Assembly: GCF_048569485.1 (NCBI RefSeq)
Contig: NC_134354.1
Coordinates: 512,936,280-513,000,279 of the forward strand
Source of the DNA: Anomaloglossus baeobatrachus
Taxonomy: Eukaryota > Chordata > Amphibia > Anura > Aromobatidae
DNA: 64,000 nucleotides
Direction of reading: 5' to 3'
Part shown: positions 1 through 11,617 of the stretch, in pieces
Numbering within the stretch: the stretch's first letter is position 1
Layout of the letters: every line of letters starts with the position of its first letter
Translations under genes and position numbers: made by a program
Notes under the pieces: model-generated
The model's database searches: none
What the model saw: only the letters and a program-made list of their open reading frames with translations
What the model was told of the DNA's origin: nothing

Positions 1-78
1 GAGACGTGTTGAAACCAAGCGTCGCCAAAGTGGGAGAGCCTGCCACCGACTAAGGACGTTGCCGGAGCGGGCAGAGAG

Positions 79-1545
79 TCACGAGGAGGCTGCCTTAGTG
101 GCAGCACCTCCTGCGGTCTTCTGTGGACGCGCTTTTGGGCACCAGTTGGATTTCTGGTCCTTGGCTGAGTTAGCGGTCGAGGCGGAGGGCTTAGAGGACG
201 ACCAGTTGGAGGAACGAAAGGAGCGAAACCTCGACTGATTCCTACCCTGGGCAGGTTTCCTGGTTTTGGTTTGTGGCATGGAAGTACTCTTCCCGCCAGT
301 AGCTTCTTTAATAATTTCATCCAGCTGTTCTCCGAACAGCCGGGACCCAGCAAAAGGGAGCCCAGCAAGGTACTTCTTAGAAGAAGCATCTGCCTTCCAC
401 TCTCGAAGCCACAAGATCCTGCGGATAACGAGGGAATTAGCCGAAGCCACCGCAGTGCGGTGAGAAGCCTCCAGCATGGCAGACATGGCATAAGATGAAA
501 AAGCTGAAGCTTGAGAAGTTAAGGCATCCATCTCGGGCATAGATTCCCTGGTGAGGGAATGCATCTCCTCTACAGAAGCAGAGATGGCTTTGAGAGCCCA
601 CACTGCTGCAAAAGTTGGGGAAAACGCGGCCCCCGCCGCTTCATACACGGATTTGGCCAGAGAGTCAATCTGATGGTCAGTGGAATCCTTAAGGGAGGTG
701 CCATCAGCCACCGACACAACGGTCCGGGCTGAGAGCCTAGACACCGGAGGGTCTACCTTTGGGGAATGAGCCCACTCCTTGACCACCTCAGGTGGAAATG
801 GGAAACGGTCATCAGAACCACGCTTTGGGAAACGTTTGTCAGGACAGGCCCTGGGTTTGGTCACAGCGGCCTGAAAACTGGAGTGGTTAAAGAACACACT
901 CTTTACTCTCTTAGGCGAGGTAAACTGGTGTTTTTCTGCCAGAGATGGTTGCTCCTCTGATACTGGCGGATTGAGATCCAGTACAGAATTAATAGAAGCA
1001 ATCAAGTCACTGAGATCTGAGTCACCCTCAGAAAGATCGATGGGGTACATGGAGTTAGGCTCCGAGTCCCCCGTAAGGGCATCCTCCTCATCCTGCGAGT
1101 CAGCTCTTGAATCAGAGCCGCGGGATGAGGAGGGAGAGGAAACCCTGCGTCTCCTCTTAGGAGGACGGGGTCTGGGCCCTGATGATGAATCCTCTGTGAG
1201 CTCCGGTGGACGGAGGTCAGAAGATAGAGATCCTAAGGGACCCTTAGCAGTAGAGGCACCCTGTGAAGGGGGCTGATGCATATTCATCAAAGTCCTGGAC
1301 AGAAGTCCCATGGACTCAGCAAAAGACTGGGAGATAGACCTAGAAAAGGATTCTACCCAGGCCGGGGGTTCAGCCACAGGTGCAGAGGCAGCCGGAGAGA
1401 CCACTGGGGGTGAGACTCCAGGCTGTGGCACCGCCAAGTTAGAGCAGACATCACAATGTGGATAGGTGCTCGGTTCAGGCAGCAGGAGCTTACATGCAGC
1501 GCATACAGTATAAAGCTTTGGAGCCTTGCTCCTCGTGTGAGACAT
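79..1545 (-). CDS. gag of DIRS copy A
   Basis: An open frame of about 488 codons beginning MSHTRSKAPKLYTVCAACKL. N-terminal residues about 14-37 have a CxxC...HCxxC arrangement, a putative zinc-binding knuckle. A Ser/Pro/Arg-rich middle with an acidic patch follows, then a conserved domain around PPVSRLSARTVVSVADGTSL and a basic, Gln/Ser-rich tail. No enzyme signature. The start is chosen because the same ATG is used by the copies in C and D and lies 18 nt after an acceptor-like CTTGCAG. The Gag role is inferred from position before RT in DIRS elements. Confidence 0.85.
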   Translation of the reverse strand: MSHTRSKAPKLYTVCAACKLLLPEPSTYPHCDVCSNLAVPQPGVSPPVVSPAASAPVAEPPAWVESFSRSISQSFAESMGLLSRTLMNMHQPPSQGASTAKGPLGSLSSDLRPPELTEDSSSGPRPRPPKRRRRVSSPSSSRGSDSRADSQDEEDALTGDSEPNSMYPIDLSEGDSDLSDLIASINSVLDLNPPVSEEQPSLAEKHQFTSPKRVKSVFFNHSSFQAAVTKPRACPDKRFPKRGSDDRFPFPPEVVKEWAHSPKVDPPVSRLSARTVVSVADGTSLKDSTDHQIDSLAKSVYEAAGAAFSPTFAAVWALKAISASVEEMHSLTRESMPEMDALTSQASAFSSYAMSAMLEASHRTAVASANSLVIRRILWLREWKADASSKKYLAGLPFAGSRLFGEQLDEIIKEATGGKSTSMPQTKTRKPAQGRNQSRFRSFRSSNWSSSKPSASTANSAKDQKSNWCPKARPQKTAGGAATKAASS

Positions 1546-2457
1546 GCTGCTGGAGTGGGGGCTCTGCAAGAGAATGAACCCCAGAGAGTATATACAGAGG
1601 TCCACAACCAGAGACCGGTTGTGGCTTACCAGACCGCTGGAAGCGGTGTTGTGTGCCCTCCAGATCCTGAAGCCCGGACCCCCAATGCACAGTACCTCAG
1701 CAGGGATGCAGAGTGCAGGCCAGCGCAGAGTGAGCCCTGTCTGAGAAAATGGCCGCCGGAGCTAAGAGAGGGGGCGGGACTTGGGGCGTTCCTGGAGGAG
1801 AGTGGGATCTGGAGGGCCATAGAGACCTACAGGGGAGGAGACACGCACAGCAGTGGGGAGTGTCCCTCCCCTGTGCAGGACGGCCGCCGGGAGGAGCCGA
1901 GCCTGTCCCTCTGCATGAGTGACATGCGAGGGCAGTGAACAGAAACTAGGCCTCCGGCAAAGCCGGGGCCTAAATTTGAGCGGCGAGGCCGACGCGCAGG
2001 CATCATCGGCGCGGTTCTCGGGCAACAGCTAGAGAACCCACCGGAAATGCCAATAAATACAGTAAGCACACTCTCCCCAAACAATAAAGCACAGGGACCC
2101 CCAATATATAAACGTCTCAGGTACTTAGCTGCTGAGACGCAGGGCCAGGTCCCTGGGGATGAGTGCTCCGGTCCAGCAGGGTCCTGAAGGGCTGCGGATG
2201 GAGACCAGTCTCCTGCCAGGCATGGAGACCGTGCTGGCTCCCACTTCAAGCCAGAGCCCAGGAGGGATGGTGAAGGAGCACGGCATGTAAGGCTCCAGCC
2301 TTGGAAATCAACCTTACAACACCACCGACACAGTGGGGTGAGAAGGGACATGCCGTGGGTCCAGACGTGAACCCGCACTTCTTCAATCTCATTCCAAAAA
2401 GGAAAAAATCATATGAGAATGCATGTGTGGATGTATGCCTCCTGAACACAAAGTGAT

Positions 2458-2597
2458 AAACTGGCTGGGACTGGCTCACCAGGGGGTGTATAAGCTCCGA
2501 GGGAGGAGCTACACTTTTAAGTGTAGTACTTTGTGTTTCCTCCGGAGGCAGAAGCTAAACACCCATGGTCTGGGTCTCCCAAAGGAACGATACAGAA
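2458..2597. repeat. 5' ITR of DIRS copy A
   Basis: The terminal repeat carries the alpha-family palindromic core ACTTTTAAGTGTAGTACTTT and CCTCCGGAGG, and ends CCCAAAGGAACGATACAGAAA. Its inverted partner lies left of the window. Confidence 0.85.
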
Positions 2598-2892
2598 ATA
2601 TACTCTTTTGGACATTATTAAAATTGTAATACTTTAGCCAATTGTGCTTTCTTCAATAAATCAATATAAGGCTGTAGTCAGTCAGCCATATAACATGGAC
2701 GACGATCACATAAAAATGACCGGTCTGGCCGGTGGCTCCTGCCCCGAGTGTGAGAGCTGCATAGAAATACATGGTGACATGCTGGGGTCAGGAGAGCTGC
2801 GGCCAGTGTGTGCACTACGATGCGATCCTCGTCCATCTGACTCTAGCCTAATAGTGACTAGATAGCATGTAACGCATATATTTCATTCTACC
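2598..2892. other. OFD1 intron 11 sequence; no gene seen
   Basis: Repeat-like sequence between DIRS copy A and a hAT element. No exon, RNA gene or diagnostic ends recognised. It ends with ATTCTACC (2885-2892), the left target duplication of the hAT. Confidence 0.6.
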
Positions 2893-5092
2893 TAGGGCTG
2901 AGTGGACCCGGACTGTAAAAGTCCAGATACGCGCGGTTTCAAAGATGCCCGGGTGCTGAACCCGGGATTCCAGGTGTATGATCCGGATTCGGCACTGGAG
3001 AAAATAAAGAAGAGATAAAGAAAACAAGAATTGCATTACGTCACGTGTCACACGTAATGCAAACGGACCACACTGATGTGTTCCGTGTGACAGGCACCAG
3101 AGAGAAGACATGTGTCTGTGAGAAAAAAAAACAAACTTTTACTCACCTTCTCCTGCCCTCCTGTCTCTGCCGCTGCTGTCACTTGCTGCCGACCGCCGCT
3201 CATTATACTAGTTGAATATTCAATTCACTGCGGCCGGAAGCAGCAGCAGGGAGGCGGCAGGACCGGAGACCGAAGATCAGCAACATGGACAGCGACGCCA
3301 GGGACAGGTGAGTAGAATGTTCCTTGTTCTCCGTTTGCTGTCACGGATAACACACGGAGAACACACGTGTGCCATACACACGGCACACCAAGGGCAATAC
3401 GCACCTTTGACACGTCAGTGAAAAACGTGCGTGATTTTCAGAGACGTGTAAGAGGCTTTAGGCCATAATCACACTTGCGAGGGACGCGTGTGAGTCTCAG
3501 ATCGCAACACCCGGCACAACTGCACACTCTCCTGACAGGAGCGGGTCGGCCGCATGTGTTTCTATGTACTTGCACGCTCATGTTCGGAGAGCGGCAGGCC
3601 GTGACGGGTGATGTCCTACCAGACTTGCACGAGTCTCATATCGCATCACCCGGCACAGCCGCACACTCTGCTGACAGGAGCGGGTCAACTGCATGTGTTT
3701 CTATGTACCTGCACTCATGTTTGGACAGCGGCAGGCCATTCTGGGTGATGTGATGCGAGTCCCTCGCATGTGTGACTCTGGGCATCAGAATATTGGGGAC
3801 CCTGCGCCGATTGTTTTATTTATTCATTTATTTTTATACCACCATACAGACCCGAAGACATTGTGCTGCTTTCCCAGCCCACCGGCCGTTCTGGCGCCTG
3901 TGATTGGATGCAGTCAGCTGCCTGACTGTCCTCCAGATACCGGGTCCATAATCTCTTTCTAGTTTTCAGCAGCTTACCAGGGTCTGGATATGGTATTGTA
4001 GTATCCTTGCATTACTATCTCTTTGTACATCACTCCCATACAATGTGAGGTTGATGGCTCCTCTTTTCCTTGCTTATGGGTAACCTCTTCTGACTATGTG
4101 GTTAGTTAGGGATTATGCAGTAGCTTATATTGGTCACTGACATGTTTCTGATATTCTTATCTACTGCTTTTGCTCAGGAACTACTTTGCAAACTGTGTCT
4201 TAGGATCAGTTTTACTATTGCCTTATATTTGACAATTTATGTGATGGGTTATACTGGTTAAGTTTTTTATAGTATTGCTTACCATGCTACCTCAGAGAGG
4301 TTATTTCCTATACTAGACATCTAGGAGTTTTTTATCTCCATCACTATATCTCATTGTCTTATTGTGATCTTGGCTACAACAACTGATCCTTTGTACTATA
4401 TTGCTATTCCACTGTAACTACCTTGCATAACATATGTCTAGAGATTATATATAATTGGATATTTATCTACTGTAAGGGACCGGTTATTTGTTACAATATG
4501 TATACACCATATGCTTATGTGTGTTATCTGGGACATGGGCTGCTCTGTTTTTAATGGTTTTACTATCCCTGTGTGTTTTGTATGCGTTTTTTGGACAAAA
4601 TAAAATGTATACCTTTATACATGTTGGTGTGCACATGTTTCTATTGAAGTCTTTTTTCTTCTTCTACAATTGTTATATTCCCTCATAGTTGTAGAACCCA
4701 ACTTTATTGAATACATGAATATTTATTGGGTATATGTGCACCCTGTTTTCTATGTATATGGTTGCAGTCAGCTGACACGCTGACACTCAGGGTGGGAGCG
4801 CATCTAACTGCAACCAATTATATGCACCGCTGGCCGGGCAAAGCTGTGAATATTCAATTATCGGCTCCGGAAGGGAAAGCGTGACCTGGAAGGAGTGTGC
4901 CGCCATAACACAGCCTCAGTGAGTACACCACACACGTTCCTACCCCCCTATCCCTTCCACCAACATTTTTAATAGGATTCTGGTCCCCATAGACTTATAT
5001 GTGTACCGGATTCCGGAGCAAATTGTTTTGTTTTTTTTTTTAATTTGGAAGGGAACTGCCGGTCCAGGTTTTTGCGAGTTCGACCAGCTCTA
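2893..5092. mobile_element. Non-autonomous hAT element, 2.2 kb
   Basis: Bounded by an 8-bp duplication ATTCTACC (2885-2892 and 5093-5100), the hallmark of hAT insertion. The ends are TAGGGCTGAGTGG on the left and the inverse of TAGAGCTGGTCGA on the right. No transposase frame is seen. The interior includes a duplicated segment of about 139-bp period (about 3490-3770). Confidence 0.85.
3490..3770. repeat. Two-copy tandem repeat, 139-bp period
   Basis: GAGTCTC at 3492 and 3631 begins two similar copies sharing CACCCGGCACA, CTGACAGGAGCGGGTC and GCATGTGTTTCTATGTAC. It sits inside the hAT element. Confidence 0.8.
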
Positions 5093-5189
5093 ATTCTACC
5101 CAATAACATGGAATTAAAATTAATTCCAGTACTTCAATACTCAGTTTAAACTATGCTGTACACAAAAAAAAAACAACGCTTTCTGTAAA

Positions 5190-5334
5190 TTCTTAAAGAG
5201 ATTGTCCACTACTTAGACATTGATATACTATCTCTAGGATAGATCATCAATTTCTGATCGGCCGGGGTTCGACACCCTGCACCCCCGCCAATCAGTTGTA
5301 TTCAGTGCCAGCAGCGGCAGCAAGAGGCCAGAAA
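5190..5334. repeat. Interspersed repeat fragment
   Basis: The block reads GATCGGCCGGGGTTCGACAC followed by CCTGCACCCCCGCCAATCAG. This type of sequence recurs in related form at about 59160-59300 and is a familiar motif of frog repeats. Class not determined. Confidence 0.45.
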
Positions 5335-8300
5335 TACGTAATTACTTACCGGTAATGTGTTTTTTCAGACGCCATGAGAGCACCACGGAGAGAGAGGATC
5401 CACTCTTCTAGGACAGGAAACCTACTGAATGGCAGTACCTCTCCCATGCATCAGTTGGATTACAGAGCATGAGAGGACCTCCGGATAAACATTTTTAACC
5501 TAACCTACATCCAATCACCGAATAGGCTATGTCCACTGTGTTCATTACATTACATATATGCATGTGAAGATCTGATATCCAATTACAGAGAACTCAGCTA
5601 GGGAGGAACCACAGCCTCTAGAACCCTTCTAGCAAAGGTGAGATCAGAGGAGGATGATTGATCCAGCCGGTTGTGTTTATAAAAGGTAGAGGGAGAAAAC
5701 CATGGTGCCGCCTTACAAATGTGCTTGATGGAGACATCGGACTTTTCCACCCAGGAGGTTGCCACCACTCTTGTAAATGAGCCTTCAACCTTTCCAGGGG
5801 TGACCTTCCTGCAGTCATGTAGGCTAAATTAATGGCCTCTCGAATCCACCTAGCTAGAGTAGATTTAGATGCCTTACAACCCTTTCCCTGGCCCCCTGGC
5901 CCTGAAAGGTGGCAAATAAAGACCTATCTAGTCTCCAAGACTCTGTGGCTTCAAAATATCTTATTAGGCATCTCCGGACATCTAGGGTATGTAGTTTCTC
6001 CTCCTTCTGATTCCCGGGGCTACTGCAGAAGGATGGGAGAACCACCTCCTGAGACCTATGGAATTTAGAAACAACTTTGGGGAGATACGCTGCATCTGCA
6101 ACACAATCCTATCCTCTAGAATCTGGGTGAAAGGAGGGTCCGCCGATAGGGCCTGGATATCACTAATCTTATGGGCTGACGTTAATGCCACTCAAAGGAT
6201 GGTTTTAAGTGAAAGCAACTTAATTGGTGTCGAAGCTATGGGTTCAAAGGGAGGCTCATTCAGGGCCGTGAGTACTAGATTCAGATCCCACGGAGGCATT
6301 CTAAGTCTAACAATAAGCGTTGCTCTGGAGCGGGCCCTAATAAACCTGGAAATCCATCGATTATGTGCTAAGTCATAATTATATAAGGCTCCAAGTGCGG
6401 ACACCTGGTCTTTTAGGGTGCTAGTGGAAAGCCCTAAATCTACTTATTTCTGCAGGAATTCCAAGACAGAACCGATAGGGACCTCATCAGTAAGCTGGAC
6501 TTCTGAGGTAGACAGGAATCTGTTCCAGGTTTTGGCATATATTTTAGTGGTTACTGGCTTTCTACACTGGAGCAAAGTTGAAATCAGATTATGGGAGAAA
6601 CGTTTACTTTCTAGCAATGACCTCTCAAATTCCATGCCGTTAGATGAAGGGTGGAAATTGAGGATGTGTTACTAGTATTTGCGACAGAAGGTCCGGGATG
6701 TCCGGAAGCACCCATGGGTCGGAGATGAACATTGTCCGTAGCCAAGAAAACAAACGACTTTTTGGCCAAAATGGAGCTGTCAGGATGACCCTTGCTCGAT
6801 CCACTCCGATTTTCCTCAGTACAGCTGGAATCAGTATCACTGGAGGGAAGGCGTATACTAGACTGAAGTCCCATCTGACCAGGAACGAGTCTACTGCGTG
6901 AGTATTTACTTTGGGGTTGAGGAAACAGAATGTTTCCACCTTCCGATTCGGTTTGGTTGCAAACAGGTCTACAACTGGTTGCCTCACAATTGCACTACTT
7001 GGGAAAATATTGAGTGATTCCAGACCCATTCCCCTTGTCGTAGCTGATTGCGGCTCAAAAAAATCCGCTTTCCAGTTGTCTTCTTCTTTGATGTGTAGGG
7101 CTGTTAATGATTGCAGGTGTTGCTCTGCCAGTTGAAATATGCGGACAGTCGTCTCTAACAGGGCTCTGGAACAAGTTCCCTCTTGACGGTTGATGTAGGC
7201 CACCGGAACTAAATTGTCCGAGAGGATTTGCAAGTGAGATCCTACTAGGAGGGGTTTTATATGAACATGCAGGCCTTTCAGGTTTATTATGGTCCTGAAG
7301 GACCCGTCTGGTTTGTTGACTAAGACGAGAGGGGAATAATATCTCTTCCCTTGCTCCTGTTTCGGAACCTCCAATAGGACTGCTCACTTTACCAGGTCCA
7401 GAACCTCTAATTGCAACGCGTGTTGTTCCACTAGGGACATACGGAGGGAGGTTAGAACAAAACATTGTGGCGGCGAATCCAGAAATCTCAACTTTAGGCC
7501 GGACTTTACTACTGCGAGGATCCAGCTGTTGGTCGAGATTTTTTTCCATGCAGCAAGGAATAAGGAAAGTCTTCCCCCTACCTGGGGACACCAGTCACTG
7601 GAAGGGATTTTTCCCCTTGGGGAGGGACCCTTACACAGGAGGCCTCGATCTTTCCTTCCTCGGTCCGAGTTCCATCTACCCTGGTCTCTAGGGGATCTTC
7701 TGCGGGATCCTTTTGCTCTCTGAAAGGAACCCCGATAAGATGGAAGGGAGATGTTTGGAAACCCCTTCTTATTGTCTCCGGCCTTCTCTAAGATGTAATC
7801 CTACATGGGACCGAAGAGGAATTTCCCCTCACAGAGGATGCAACACAGCTTGGATTTTGCTTGCATGTCCCCTGGCCAGCATTTCAGTCCGAGGGCCCTG
7901 CAAGCCGCGTTTGATAGTGCTGCAGACCGAGCAGCCAACCTTGCTGAATCTGCTGACGCATCAGAAAGGAATGCCGATGCGCAGCGCATCAACAAAATTG
8001 CAGATAAAATGTCCTCCCTGGCCACGAAGTTGCTCCTCTAGATGAGTGAGCCAGACTGATAAGGACCTGGCCATGCATGTCACCGCAATTGCTGGTCTGA
8101 GAGCCCCTGCTGAGGCTTCCCAGGTCCCTTTTAGAAAGCTATCCACCATCGTATCCATTGTGTCCTTCAAGAGTCCCAAATGCTTGAAGGGCAGGGTGGA
8201 TTTCTTAGATGCCTTCGAGATGGCCACGTCCAGTTTTGGGGCTTTATCCCATGATGTTGTGGCGGAGTCATCAAACGGGTATTTCCTCTTTAAGGATGAT

Positions 8301-9420
8301 GGGAGAGAACCCCGTTTTTCCATTCGGTCCGCATAAAGGAGCTGATTTTTTTAACTTATTGGGAAGGTTCAACGCTTCTTTTGTTCTAGACCGCCCAACA
8401 TGACGTCTTCCACTGTCTTACGAGTCTTATCCTCGGGTATGTCCATTGTTGACTTGACAGCTCTGACCAACTTATCAGTGTCCTCCTGGGGGAAGCAATG
8501 GCATCACCCCATAGGTCACAGAGCTTGAAAAGCTAGTCAATATCTGAAACTGACTTGAGAAGAGGGATCGCTTCCTGAGCAGCCTGTGGTGCAGGAGTGC
8601 AGGAGAGGAAGAGAAAGAGATGGAAGCCATACTGGAAGAGGTGTAAGGAGAGGGAGGCCTAGAAGAGGAATTGGAACACCTCCTCTTTTTGGATCTTTTA
8701 CGCTCCCGCATGGCAGATCGCGTCTGAACTGGACAGTCCCATTTGCCTTGTGAAGCGAACAGAGGCGGATGAGGAAATAGGCAGATGCTCAATGATTCAG
8801 AACAAGGTCTGGGAAACCTTGGTTAGGTCCGCCTCAGACTGTAAAAGAACTTCGGCCCATTCAGGGGGTGTAGGCGGGCTCCTGTAGCTGACATAGAGGG
8901 GTTGCTGCAAATGGAACAGAGAGCTGTGGGCTAACCTGACGGCAACCGCTTTTTTCAGGAAGAGGAGATAAAATGCAAGACTACAGGGGGAGGGACAAGA
9001 ATGATCCCTCCTAAGATTAGGCATAGATTCCAGATGGGCAGTGACGTGGCTAGTGAAAAGTCTAAAATGACAGACACTAACCCGTTCCTGTAGTGAAGAA
9101 GGAACTGCAAGACTATACTGAATAGAAGAGGAGGCCAGGTGACCGAAGCTCACTACGGTGCTGGAGCTGGAGGAATTGATATGGGGCTTATAGAGGAATA
9201 AGGTGGCAAGGAAAACATCATTCTCTTAGACAGTAATTGGACATAAGAATGGGACGCTGTGATTGGACGGGTGGGCAAGGCTGAAAAAAGGCACAAGAGC
9301 AGCCCACGTGCGCATCATTGGAGGGTGTACTCAAAAAGCGGGCCCTAACAGGACGACTAGGCCTCAATGATGCCGGGGCCTAAATTTTCGAAGATATCTG
9401 CAGGGTTCAAGGGCAACAGT
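5335..9420 (-). mobile_element. DIRS-like copy G, older lineage, degraded
   Basis: The 3' end at left shows the DIRS-style tip (minus strand CCGGTAAGTAATTACG near 5338-5353). Minus-strand remnants follow in order: YR fragments (about 5600-6400, including PPWDLNLVLTALNEPPFEP), an RT/RNase H remnant (about 6640-7400, including PDGSFRTIINLKGL and VAYINRQEGTCSRALLE), gag-like remnants (about 7800-9150) and a leader containing GCCGGGGCCTAAATTTT like the other families. Many breaks and internal losses. Clearly older than copies A-D. The right end is uncertain. Confidence 0.8.
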
Positions 9421-9437
9421 ATCTGCCTCCTATGGAC

Positions 9438-9600
9438 ACTATGCTAAAACTGATTAGCTTGGTTCCAGTTGGTGGGTGTATCCTGCTGAGGAGGAGTTCA
9501 TTTTTTTGCATAGTGTCAGCAGCATACACCCATAGTTTCCTGTGTCCCCCAATAAAGACTCAGAGAAAGATATTTTACGGTGAGTACCCAAAATCATCAT
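9438..9600 (+). mobile_element. F-type DIRS terminal fragment
   Basis: The reverse complement of this piece matches the left (3') end of element F at 22441-22600. It includes GGGTACTCACCGTAAAAT, TTTATTGGGGGACACAGGAA and the ITR stem GTGTATGCTGCTG. It is an isolated terminus in the orientation opposite to the other DIRS copies. Sequence on to 9892 contains no recognised feature. Confidence 0.75.
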
Positions 9601-9892
9601 TTCCAGCTCAAAACTGTATAAACTTGAATGCTGATTGGATGAAGCATATCAGCTAATGTAGCACCATATATTTCAAAGGAGACCACCACTTGTCATATCC
9701 ATAAAGCGATAGACAAATATGAATAAGACTGACGAGATGGTCAAAATACTCACCTAAAAACTGTGCACAGTGTATAATCCACATTTGAAAATATATAGCA
9801 TGGATCATTAAGGGGTTAAACAATGGCTGAGTTTCTATGTATACATTCACTATAAGAGTGAAAGAATAGGCCGGCGCATTTCATTTACAAAC

Positions 9893-9966
9893 CTCTGTTT
9901 CTTCTCTCTTCTTCACTAACTTTCTGAGTTTTCTTCAAATATTCTTCCCTGAGTTCAATTTGATGC
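9893..9966 (-). CDS. OFD1: OFD1 exon 11
   Basis: A 74-nt exon. It completes the Arg codon and encodes HQIELREEYLKKTQKVSEEE then RRNR plus one base. Human [20 protein letters not shown] then RKNK aligns throughout. The acceptor is TTATGTGATAG|GC and the donor AACAGAG|GTTTGT. No further OFD1 exon was recognised between here and the window start, where an older DIRS (G), a hAT element and DIRS copy A occupy the intron. Confidence 0.92.
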
Positions 9967-10527
9967 CTATCACATAAAGACAAGTTATGATCTTCTATTA
10001 CTGTGCAAGAGAACATGAATGACAATAAATGTCCGCAGCATTTACCCTTCCCCTGTTTACAGTAAGAATTACCAATGAAATGACAGGTGTGGAGGGAGGA
10101 CAATTTTCAGACAAGAAGTTTCTGGATTGTATATTTTCCATCGTTCAACCATTATTAGAATCTCACCCAAATCAAACCCTCATAATCAACATTGCTTTCA
10201 TCAATAATGTGTGTTATGACTTTTTACTGTCATCCTAGGAATAAAGTATCCAAATCCCCACCCATATAAATTTTTCTACTCTGTTTACTGCAGTGATGGT
10301 AAGGATTGTTGGCCGCCATAAAATGTCCCTGTGGAAACGTTTAAAGGGCTTGTCTGCTTTTTATAATATAGTTTTTGCTAGCGGGCTACCCTAAAGATAG
10401 GCTGATTGTTTGAGGAGACCTGTAGAGATCAATGGGTTGTCTGTGTAATTCATAGACTTAACAATTATTTTACAGCAAGAGTCACATTGTAGCCCATCTA
10501 TGAACTACTTATATGCCGCAGAGTCAT

Positions 10528-11112
10528 TTAAAGGAGATCTGTCTGCAGGGTTTTGCTACCTCATCTGACAGCAACATAATGTAGGCAAAGAGATTCTGAA
10601 TCCCATGGTGTATCACATAGATTACTGGGTGCAGCCATTCTCACATAATCAAAGAATTGAGTTTAAGCATGTAGCTGAGCTGGGAAAGCTGTCCCCGCCC
10701 ACACCAGGCTCTCAATACAGATTGTGCATTGACAGTGAGGTGTGTAGCTGAGCTGGGAAAGCTGTCCTCGCTCACACCAGGCTCTCAATACAGATTGTGC
10801 ATTGACAGTGAGGTGTGTAGCTGAGCTGGGAAAGCTGTCCCCGCCCACACCAGGCTCTCAATACAGATTGTGCATTGACAGTGAGGTGTCAATCACAGCA
10901 GGAGGTGTGTCAGACTCCCATGCAGTAGCAAGCTAGTCCAGCAATGTTAATCACAGGGTAATAAAGCCATTAGTTTTCGTAAACAATAGCTTACACATAA
11001 GATAAAAGATAAGATAGATAAAAGAGGCATAGTTGTTTTTTTTTTATTTTTTTAACCCTTACAGCATGCTGTCCTCAGCGTACATAGCAAAAACCTGCTG
11101 ACAGATTCCCTT
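10528..11112. repeat. Foldback/MITE-like element with internal tandem repeat
   Basis: The left end AAAGGAGATCTGTCTGCAGG and the inverse of the right end (AAAGGGAATCTGTCAGCAGG) form imperfect terminal inverted repeats continuing into TTTTGCTA. It contains a 73-bp tandem array. No coding capacity. The type of transposon is not settled. Confidence 0.7.
10671..10889. repeat. 73-bp tandem repeat, three copies
   Basis: GTAGCTGAGCTGGGAAAGCT recurs at 10671, 10744 and 10817, each followed by CACACCAGGCTCTCAATACA. The copies are nearly identical, so expansion is recent. Confidence 0.95.
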
Positions 11113-11201
11113 TAACACTAGAAGTCCCAGGAATTTCGAGCTCCATAGGATTCCAATGGTAGAAATGTCAAATGACCCCTCTCTGGGACTTCTAGTGTTA
11201 A
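11112..11201. mobile_element. piggyBac-like MITE, 90 bp
   Basis: TTAA at both ends surrounds inverted repeats CACTAGAAGTCCCAG and CTGGGACTTCTAGTG. TTAA target sites are typical of piggyBac-type elements. Confidence 0.8.
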
Positions 11202-11617
11202 GGCAGGCATTCCAGAAAATAGATAAATAAAAATTTAAATGACCCTTATTAAAAGAAGGGAATTTTGTTTACTTACCGTAAATTCCTTTTCTTCTAGCTC
11301 CTATTGGGAGACCCAGACAATTGGGTGTATAGCTTCTGCCTCCGGAGGCCACACAAAGTATTACACTTTAAAAAGTGTAACCCCTCCCCTCTGCCTATAC
11401 ACCCTCCCGTGCATCACGGGCTCCTCAGTTTTGGTGCAAAAGCAGGAAGGAGGAAACTTATAAATTGGTCTAAGGTAAATTCAATCCGAAGGATGTTCGG
11501 AGAACTGAAGACCATGAACCAAAAGAACAATTCAACATGAACAACATGTGTACACAAAAGAACAACCAGCCCGAAGGGAACAGGGGCGGGTGCTGGGTCT
11601 CCCAATAGGAGCTAGAA

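Larger units (their letters stand above)
1..2597 (-). mobile_element. DIRS-like copy A, alpha subfamily, 5' half (runs off window)
   Basis: Minus-strand DIRS-type retrotransposon. The window starts just inside its pol gene, followed by gag, a leader of about 900 bp and the 5' inverted terminal repeat ending near 2597. The leader and gag are closest to copy D. The 3' end, with YR gene, internal complementary region and 3' ITR, lies outside. It lies in OFD1 intron 11 in sense orientation. The visible part looks whole and young. Confidence 0.93.

Noticed and set aside
3030-3062. Small palindrome around TCACGTGTCACA as a regulatory site
   Set aside because: It lies in the interior of a hAT element, and palindromes of this size are common in such elements.
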